DNA of 27,705 bases from Tubiluchus corallicola (taxonomy: Eukaryota > Priapulida > Priapulimorpha > Priapulimorphida > Tubiluchidae). This document shows, one piece after another, positions 20,756 through 27,705 of the stretch; position 1 is the first letter of the stretch; each line of letters starts with the position of its first letter. Under the pieces are notes generated by a model. That model saw only the letters and a list, made by a program, of their open reading frames with translations. It was not told the DNA's origin and searched no databases. The stretch covers positions 250,001 to 277,705 of the forward strand of contig JAQGDQ010000241.1 in NCBI GenBank assembly GCA_030141605.1, given 5' to 3'. A program made the translations under genes and the position numbers.

Positions 20756-20793
20756 TGCATCCCTGTGTATATACATTTATATACATGGATGCA
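20756..20793. other. Short perfect hairpin
   Basis: TGCATCC and TGTATATA pair with TATATACA and GGATGCA around a CATT loop, interrupted by a CTG/T internal loop, giving 15 base pairs. Too short for a microRNA precursor, and it is not followed by a T run. Function unknown. Confidence 0.6.
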
Positions 20794-22320
20794 AATTTGT
20801 ATTTTGAACCCACACTGACTTCTTTTCCTGTAAATTATTATAGCTTGCTAATTCTTTTATCTATTATGTACGACAGAGTATGAATATGCGCTGTACAAAA
20901 TTAAAACAGTAATGTAGTCATTAATTTTTGTGTCTGATAGTTTCAAGTCATTTTAATTGTTAATTTGATCTAATCGTGGATTGTTTACATTGGGCTAATT
21001 TTCACTTTGTCAAATCCTACTGAGTATAATCTAACAATTAGTCAATAAATCTAATACAATCCATCCCAATATTCTCGATTCGTTTGGTGGATTAGTTCTC
21101 GGTAGCTAGCACCCACAAATAATCACCGTCTCTTCGGAGTTTCCGATATGTTTTGATTTAGCGGGTAAGCCCTTTTCCAAACTCTAAGTTGAATTCTTTC
21201 CCCAGGCACGCTGTGTCTCGGGGGTGGTCGACTGCGGGTCTTTTACTTCAAGTCTTCCAACCTCGACAGATTAGCAGGATTGGATTACAGTTCGTCAGGT
21301 TCCTCCTAAGATTTTCAATAAATAAATCGTGTGAACCCCTCATACTCTTGCGATTTAGTACATGTTTTTTCATGTATAATGCATATGTTTAGAAATAATT
21401 TTCTTATATGGGATACCTATTTGTTATCCGTAAGTTACTACTTGGGCTCCTTTATAGCTCTGTTATAAATGAATTCATATGCAAATTATTGTTATTGTTA
21501 AGCGTAAGCGTGTCGAAATTGAAAGAAGAAAGCTTAAAGGTTTTATAGTATACATGCACGCGAAATGCGGGCGCGAAATATTTAAGCACTCGGCAAATAC
21601 GGTATGTCTAGCCATAGTAGTTGCAAAATACGCGTTTTATCAGCCGGACCATCCAATGCCGCTAGTGAATCGCGTGCACCGCCGCATATGCCCTAAGTTT
21701 GTAATTCATTTTCAAGTGTGTCATTCTTATAGAGCTCTGTGTTTTTGGAAGTTTAGCATGTCTTAAAGCGCCTGTAAACTTGCTAAAGTTCCGAGTGTAG
21801 GGCCAGGCCAACAACGAACTCGTCAGGAATTAATTTTTTACTAGTTTTTAAGATCACAAGGTAGCTAACAGTTATGTACAGGCTGCTCATCGCAAATCAA
21901 CTGAAATTTTTAAGTTTGTTTTCAGTTATTATAGATAAACATTGCTACGCACATGTTCGCGAAACCAAAAATTGTGGCAAAATATTAATTACACAGAAAC
22001 TTGTAGGAAAATATGGTGTGAGGCATAAGGTTATGCCTATAAAAATAAATAAATAAGTACGCGCATATGTCGGCAACTAGCAATAAATTAGAACACTATT
22101 ATGGCAGCAATATTATGTTTATTTGTGATACAACAACCCAACTCGCTAGCCCTGAACTATTAATGGTATTTAGGGTTTTGAATGGCGATTTTGGTAAGCG
22201 GCTGTTTCCTTAAATGTAGTCTGTGGCGTGTTCTTAACAAGCAAGCATCCTGAAATTAGGATTGCATTTTGCGTTTTGCATTTTGGAATACAGTAGTAAT
22301 TATAGTGTATTTGTAATGGG
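20794..22320. other. Intronic sequence, nothing recognisable
   Basis: An AG-preceded open stretch at about 21206-21330 and an open frame at 21479-21766 were examined. Neither resembles an integrin or any family known to me. No repeat was identified. Confidence 0.4.
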
Positions 22321-22323
22321 CCG

Positions 22324-22720
22324 TTCTCAGGGTATTCACTTGCAGTTAGTTACTCAATCTGAGCAGTCATTCTCAAAATATTCGTTTGCAGCTAGTTTAA
22401 GCTTGAGTACTCATTTTAGGATATCCGTGTGCAGTTAGTTACCAAGACTGAGTACTCAGTCTCAGGATATTTGTTTTTAAATAGTTGCTCAGCATGAGTA
22501 CTTATTCTCATGATATGCGTTTGCAGTTAGTTACTCAGCGTGAGTACTCATTCTTAGGGTATTCGTTTGCAGTTTATTACGTAGCCTGGGTGCTCATTCT
22601 CGGGATATTTGCTTGCTATTAGTTGCTCAGTCTTGGTGCTCATTATCAGGATATTAATTTGCAGTCATTTACTTATTTTGAGTAGCAAGTAAATATTCTC
22701 ATGATATTCACTTGCTACTC
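22324..22720 (+). repeat. Minisatellite, ~46-bp unit, 8-9 copies
   Basis: Tandem array of diverged units whose consensus runs GATATTCGTTTGCAGTTAGT, then TACTCAGCNTGAGTACTCAT and TCTCAG. Most units carry GAGTACTC, an 8-bp palindrome, or a one-base variant of it. Units vary by substitutions and small indels. The last complete unit has an insertion (GAGTAGCAAGTAAATATTC). It is not coding: phase is lost between units and stops occur in all frames. Confidence 0.88.
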
Positions 22721-22725
22721 TTTAT

Positions 22726-24090
22726 CGGACTTTCAGTGGCATGTAAATTTGATTTTTCAAAAAATTTTGCTTTATAACTTTTAACATAAATACTCAGTAT
22801 CGTAGGATTTCTGCTAAAAATTTCCTAGGTGGAAAGGTAACATCGAACGCTTGCGGCTACTGGTGTTTCGGATTCTGAAAAGGGTGCTCCCGGACGCGGA
22901 AATCAACCTCACTGGCCTGTAATTAGCCATGATTGGTAGACATGTGTTACTAAATGGATGGCGGTGATCACATCTGTTTTGGGGTGTGAGACTGGTAGTA
23001 GCAGAAATATTTTCCCTTGAAAACGATACTGCGTTGGGCGGACTGAATAAAGTTAATACCGACTGCATCTTGGACGGAATTGCGTTGACTCAGGCGATAT
23101 GAATCATTCTCAAAACTTCTTACATGTTGACATGTTTTTCGATTTTTTATGATCATGTTATTAGTCTACAATAAGCTTAGTTTATATAAAATTTTATAAA
23201 TGTGTTTGTTGGGTACAAATGGAAGATTCTTCTTATTTGTCCCTTTGAGCTTGTGTCGGAATACCGTTAGTTTTATAACAAGTTACTAATGACAAAATCC
23301 GGCCACTAAAGCAACGCATAAATCTGTAGTTTGTGCACTGAGTAGTAGTAGTTTGGTACCCACATTCCAAATTTTAAACATTACTTTGCATTTGATATAT
23401 TTTTGTTTTTCCTAAAAGACGAAACATAAATTGTTTGACCAACACTCTTATTACATTGCACCAAGACGATCAGAATGAGCAGATAGTAATTGCTGTCTTA
23501 TAATTTCGATTAAGCGTTCAAGAAAAACCTGTATGATGGTCATTAAACATTATTGACATGCTGATGAAACTTGCAGCGCCATATGTGGGTCGAATATTTG
23601 AACACGTTAGGACTATATGTGTGATTTAAAGTTTTGTTCGTGCTGCACCTATTATATTGTGAAAACTGTTATTTCTGCGAACATTGAAGATATTTATTAT
23701 AGTTATATTTTTCTAACTATGGCACGTTCAGTAAGTTTCCAATGTACCGCTTCAGTATTAAAGCAGCTATATCGAGATCTTCAATGCCCTTTGCAATTTG
23801 TTCGCTCTGGTGACTTTCACTGACTGAATTCATGCGATAAATAAATTTAAACTTCCGCAAATTAAAACGCTTTTATCGAGTATCCAGACAGCTGGGCTGA
23901 GGTAGGGATTTGTAAGTTAATGTAGCGAACGCAGGTGCTGAATGCGTGTCTCGAGAGAATCGCACAAATTCCTGTTCGTTACTAATCGTTTTAATTACCG
24001 CTGTAGCCGTAGTTTGTAGTACTTGGTAGTAGATACATAGTAGTGGTACTCGTATTTATTCTGCAAGCTTGACGTTTACAATGCGAGCAA
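22726..24090. other. Intronic sequence, nothing recognisable
   Basis: Contains a minus-strand open frame (22814-23068) with a short NYRPV string reminiscent of non-LTR reverse transcriptases, but the flanking residues do not fit. No other content was recognised. Confidence 0.4.
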
Positions 24091-24097
24091 TAGATGA

Positions 24098-24113
24098 AAA
24101 TGATGATGAAAAT

Positions 24114-24183
<70 letters not shown>

Positions 24184-24242
24184 AATGATGATGGTGGTGG
24201 TGGTGGTGGTAGTAGCAGCAGTGGAAGGTGGTAGTAGTGGCA
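24098..24242. repeat. Trinucleotide array (GAT)n-(GGT)n-(AGT)n
   Basis: About 23 uninterrupted GAT units (24115-24183), then GATAATGATGAT, about six GGT units and a degraded AGTAGCAGC/GTAGTAGTGG tail. Probably polymorphic. Confidence 0.95.
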
Positions 24243-24406
24243 ATGATAATGTCATTTTAATAATTTGTCGGTTTTAACTGCATACCGTTCTTTTCTATAT
24301 AGATCGCCACAAATTAGGCCAATGGTCACTCAAGTTAAGAGCTCTAGCGAGAAGGTGAAGATATGAATTATTATAAATGCCCAGAGAATAAATATACGGG
24401 AAAATT

Positions 24407-24509
24407 AGTAGTAGCAGTAGTAGTAGTAAGAGCAGCAGTAACAGCAGCAGTAGTAGTAGTAGCAGTAGCAGTAGCAGCAGTAACAGCAGCAGTAGCAGTA
24501 GTAGTAGTG
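24407..24509. repeat. Trinucleotide array (AGT/AGC/AAC)n
   Basis: About 34 triplets alternating AGT, AGC and AAC in one phase (AGTAGTAGCAGTAGTAGTAG and on). The poly-leucine and poly-valine frames on either strand are artefacts of this array. Confidence 0.95.
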
Positions 24510-25920
24510 ACACTACATCAACAATCATACAGGGTGTTCAGCTTGATTCAGTTTATTATCAAGTTAAATAAAAATGAAAAATAGAAAAAAATGAGCTGAA
24601 TTATTTAATACAGCAAATGCCATTTCAGTATTTCTTTATGGCTGTTATGCAGGTTTGACGATAGCTTCAAGTAGTCTGACATTGGAAACAGATTTTCTGA
24701 AGTCAGTCTGGAATAATTGTTACTTTGTCAGAAATTCAAAACTGCACATGGCAACATCGGTTTAATGACCAGTTCCACAACGGAAATAAAAATTTGAAGC
24801 ACGTTCGCTTAGTTTTTAGTTTATATGCCATTGCATACAGTTCTTAGAGGTTTTCACTTACTTTGACTAGCTAATTGACGTGAATCTGAAGTTGATGGGT
24901 TTTTGTAAATAACGCAGAGCGCTGGCTGAAGTTTACTAAAGTAGCACGATGCGGTTTACGTTTCTATTTTTGAAGCTTGAAATAACATTTCTGATCCTGA
25001 AGATTATACAAGTTCAGACGACAAAGGATCAGCACTGGGATCCCTTCCATGGTTTCAACGTGCGGTAGTCTGGGATTCGTTGTTTTTGTTGTTTTTGTTG
25101 TTGTTCCTGCAGCTGCTTCTTTTTTGCACAACAACAGCATGTTTTTGGAGTTGCGTTTTATGCATTTTACGGCGCTGCGATAGACTTGTTTTCGAGTAAC
25201 GAACAGTTTTCAGCTTTTTTCTCTTGCAACTTAAGCTTCAACATAACGCCTATGCCCAAAAACATGCAAAATTCGGACGTAGATTTGCTGTTTCATTATC
25301 TGTTATTTTAGAGGATTATGTCAATTCAGTTCATATTGGTTCAATTCAATGCAAATTTTTGTAAATAAAACTGAAACAATAATACAATTTTTTGAAACCA
25401 CAACAACAATTCAGTATCAAATTTTTATTTGAAAGTACAACAACAATATACTAACACTACAACAATAACATAATAGGAGACTCTGTTGTTTTATAGGTTG
25501 TGTTTTCGCTAAAGATGACTGTAGGTTATGTTGAACTTGTCAATAAACTATATATATTTTGAGTAGGTCCCGAATTACACATCAAGGTTGTAGTTTAATT
25601 TGGCTTTCGCAATTGCGTGCGCACTCAAAAAAAAACTTTGTTTTGTAGATTTGTCATGACAGTTTCTAAAATTGCTATTTCTTTGCAGTTTCATTTGCAG
25701 AATAAGCTTCAGTGTGCGAAATAAGCGAATCGTACAAACTGATTCGGACTGTTTAGTTTTAAATTAGGTTTATTATATACAATCCAAGGTGTACATGCAG
25801 AGCAATATGTAACACACAAAGTTTATAAATCATCAGCACATGAAGACACATCAAGTCAATACTATAAGAAAACTTGTGCAGACTTAACTTAATAAATGGC
25901 ATATTCTGAACTGTTTCCCG
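24510..25920. other. Intronic sequence; minor (GTT)n and (CAA)n tracts
   Basis: Short GTTGTTTTTGTTGTTTTTG tract at 25078-25105 and CAACAA-rich stretches at about 25400-25450. No exon or transposon recognised. Confidence 0.4.
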
Positions 25921-25926
25921 GTTTAC

Positions 25927-25959
25927 AGTTCAAGGTCAAGTTCCCCTAGACCTTGAGCT
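25927..25959. other. Short hairpin
   Basis: AGTTCAAGGTC pairs with GACCTTGAGCT (10 of 11 Watson-Crick, one G-T) around an 11-base loop AAGTTCCCCTA. Function unknown. Confidence 0.5.
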
Positions 25960-26031
25960 GGAAACCAAAGGCAAGGAATCTCTCCAACTGTGTTTCTATG
26001 AAAGCAATTCTCTGTCTAATGATCAAAATCG

Positions 26032-26053
26032 TATATATATATATATATATATT
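26032..26053. repeat. (TA)n microsatellite, short
   Basis: About 10-11 TA units starting after GATCAAAATCG. Confidence 0.9.
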
Positions 26054-26640
26054 ATATTTCCAACAAGCTGCTCCGTTCCTATTAGGAGTTCACTCCTGTG
26101 CTCCACTCAGAGACGTGCTGAAAGTCTCGTAACTTCACTGGTCGGCTATGAACAAGGAACCTTGCTGATTTCTTTACCAAGGAAATTATAACCAATCGGA
26201 GCTTGATAACTCTATATCTTGGCATTGCTAGTGATTAGCCATCCAATCATGCGTTCAATTAGAGTACAAATGCGTCAGTTTAACGAGCCACAGTGCTTAC
26301 TAGTTACTACATGCGTGAAAGCTGAAGAAGTAACATCTCGCCGATGAAGTGTTTACTTATTGTTTCTCTGCACCAGCTTGAATCCGTGATGACCATCATG
26401 CGGAACCCTCCTCGTTTTGCTTCAATGGAATTTCTCGCAAAACTAAGAAGTTGATACTCGCACTCTGCATATACACAGTGAACGAACATTAATCTTCTCT
26501 TGGCTATTAACGTCGGCTTTGTGAAAATCTCGTTACATCAAAGATATACAGACTTGGTTTAGTTAAAACAAAGTCAGAAACTCTTCCTTGGATTGAGCAC
26601 CTTTGGCGAGCCCTAAAGATTAGAGTCTTAATTTTAATCT
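26054..26640. other. Intronic sequence, nothing recognisable
   Basis: No exon, RNA gene or repeat identified between the TA microsatellite and the 178-bp tandem duplication. Confidence 0.4.
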
Positions 26641-26985
26641 AATATTCCTGATTATGGATTACTAATCTGTATCTGTGGTTTCCAGATTTTTCTGTGGTTT
26701 ACATTATCTTCCGACATTGAAAAAGTCTGATGCGCTTTTCTGCATTAGCTTCCGGGTCTAAAGTTGACATCAATTTGAAAGACAAAAGCAATACTCAGAT
26801 CTCCGATGAGAGATCTCTAATATTTCTGATTATGGATACGAATCTATATCTATGGTTTCCAGATTTGTTTATAGTTTATATTATTTTCTGACACTGAAAA
26901 AGTCTGCTTCACTTTTCTGCCGGGTTCAACGTTGACATCAACTTGAAAGACAAAAGCAATATTCATTGACGAGTCTCCGAGTTTT
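26641..26985 (+). repeat. Tandem duplication, two copies, period ~178 bp
   Basis: Copy A (26641-26818) and copy B (26819-26985) share AATATT(C/T)CTGATTATGGAT, TATGGTTTCCAGATT-type and TGAAAAAGTCTG blocks, and GTTGACATCAA(T/C)TTGAAAGA followed by CAAAAGCAATA. Copy B has small deletions (for example around CTGCATTAGCTTCC). No ORF is conserved between copies. Confidence 0.85.
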
Positions 26986-27269
26986 TGTGACTCCCCGACC
27001 TCACCTAGGAATTTATTAGTCTTGTAAGCGACAGGAGCAGTTCTGGCCAACTGATATTGGGCACACAGCAAGAAAGGCCTTTGTGCTTGTCAGAAACTAC
27101 CAGTATTTTTTCATTTGATTTCAGCGAGTCATTGGTCAATACCCATGACTATATCACAATACCAAAATGTTTAGATCCTTCTATAGCTAAACTGACAGTT
27201 AAGCTGTGGCGTCTTAGCAATCAATAAACGTATAAAAGCAATACTATATTAAATAATCTGTAAAAGTTT

Positions 27270-27335
27270 TGCATCTCCACTGAGATTCGAATCCAGCTTT
27301 TCTGCTTTCCAGACAGCTATGCTAGCCTTTTAGTT
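27270..27335 (-). repeat. tRNA-derived SINE-like fragment (minus strand)
   Basis: Minus strand reads AGGCTAGCATAGCTGTCTGG (A-box-like), then GCTGGATTCGAATCTCAGTG, where GATTCGAATC (27283-27292) is a strong, self-complementary B-box. A GCATCTCCACT/AGTGGAGATGC-type 3' end follows. It lacks a pairable acceptor stem, so not a functional tRNA. Confidence 0.5.
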
Positions 27336-27339
27336 TCTT

Positions 27340-27470
27340 CCTTCTTAACTTAACCTTTTAACTAGCTATCCTTCTAAACGCTTAATTTTGCAGCTTTTTA
27401 AAGCCTTAACTTTGAAACCTTGTAAGCTTTAACACTGCAACTTAGCTTTTTAAACTAACTTACTATTACT
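27340..27470. repeat. Degenerate low-complexity CTTTTTAA/AACTTTGAA tract
   Basis: Loosely repeated motifs CTTAACTTAACCTTTTAACT, CAGCTTTTTAAAGCC and TTAGCTTTTTAAACTAAC suggest an old tandem repeat with a pyrimidine bias. No exact period can be set. Confidence 0.35.
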
Positions 27471-27705
27471 AGCGGTACTAGCTCTGCCCAGCCGTCTAAG
27501 TGCCTTGGAACATTTTACAGTTTTAGCATATTCTTTAATTCTCGCAACTGGCTCTAATAACTTCTGAGGCCAGCTACATGTGTCTTCTGACAAACCGCCT
27601 ATGAATCTGTTGTTAGTGAATCCCAAAAATCCGATTGTGCTGTATACGAAAAATTCTACTAGGTCAGCAACATTTTTGGTTCATGAAAATCAAATCCATT
27701 TGGGA

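Noticed and set aside
20756-20793. Hairpin as a possible microRNA precursor
   Set aside because: The stem is about 15 bp in total, far shorter than an animal microRNA hairpin.
21189-21392. Stretch after TTCTTTCCCCAG that could be a coding exon (HAVSRGWSTAGLLLQVFQPR)
   Set aside because: The phase would fit the integrin exon, but the sequence has no integrin blade motif and runs into a stop without a convincing donor.
21479-21766. 95-codon + strand frame (MQIIVIVKRKRVEIERRKLK...)
   Set aside because: No recognisable domain, no splice context and composition like the surrounding intron; considered chance, though it is the longest unexplained frame after the LINE fragment.
22814-23068. Minus-strand open frame with ANYRPVRLIS, resembling the NYRP(I/V)SL motif of non-LTR reverse transcriptases
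   Set aside because: Residues before and after the motif do not follow the reverse-transcriptase pattern and no neighbouring frame continues the domain; probably chance or too decayed to call.
24295-24584. Poly-leucine (minus) and Val/Ala-rich (plus) open frames
   Set aside because: Produced by the AGT/AGC trinucleotide array.

Overview
This is a window of nuclear DNA from an animal, almost certainly an invertebrate. It is AT-rich and its genes are split by GT-AG introns. The window also holds simple-sequence repeats, small terminal-inverted-repeat DNA transposons, tRNA-derived SINE-like pieces and one LINE remnant. Two metazoan genes can be recognised. Both lie on the + strand, head to tail. 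The phylum cannot be fixed from the sequence alone.

Region 1 (1-5104) is the 3' part of a DNAJC1 (MTJ1/ERdj1-type) gene, as seven exons whose splice phases all agree. Together they encode about 390 residues: the transmembrane segment, the cytosolic basic and acidic linkers, two SANT/Myb-like domains and the lysine-rich C-terminus with its stop codon. The J domain lies upstream of the window. The introns carry a pogo/Tigger-like miniature element, a probable hAT miniature element, a tRNA-like SINE relic, one copy of a 300-bp dispersed repeat and, most interestingly, a degenerate second copy of exon 4 that has lost its 3' splice site.

Region 2 (5105-7552) is the 3' UTR and the intergenic space. 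It contains the second copy of the 300-bp repeat and, at its end, the putative promoter and 5' UTR of the next gene.

Region 3 (7553-7725) is the first coding exon of an integrin alpha subunit: a signal peptide followed by the diagnostic mature N-terminus and a GTAAGT donor. No second integrin exon was found in the remaining 20 kb, so most of the window appears to be one very large first intron.

Region 4 (7726-27705) is this intron. It holds a hAT-type element with a perfect 8-bp target duplication (9152-9522) and a second hAT-like element (9746-10072). There is a large CA microsatellite, several tRNA-like SINE fragments on both strands, and the C-terminal zinc-finger end of a LINE ORF (14363-14758). 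A GACCCGG-rich element with inverted termini lies at about 19066-19937. Further on are a 330-bp near-perfect foldback hairpin (20319-20651), a 46-bp minisatellite built around the palindrome GAGTACTC (22324-22720), two neighbouring trinucleotide arrays (24098-24509) and a 178-bp tandem duplication (26641-26985). Long stretches between these show nothing recognisable.

No operon-like system, CRISPR array, rRNA or intact tRNA gene was seen. The two genes have unrelated jobs (ER co-chaperone; cell-matrix adhesion receptor) and their adjacency implies no shared pathway.
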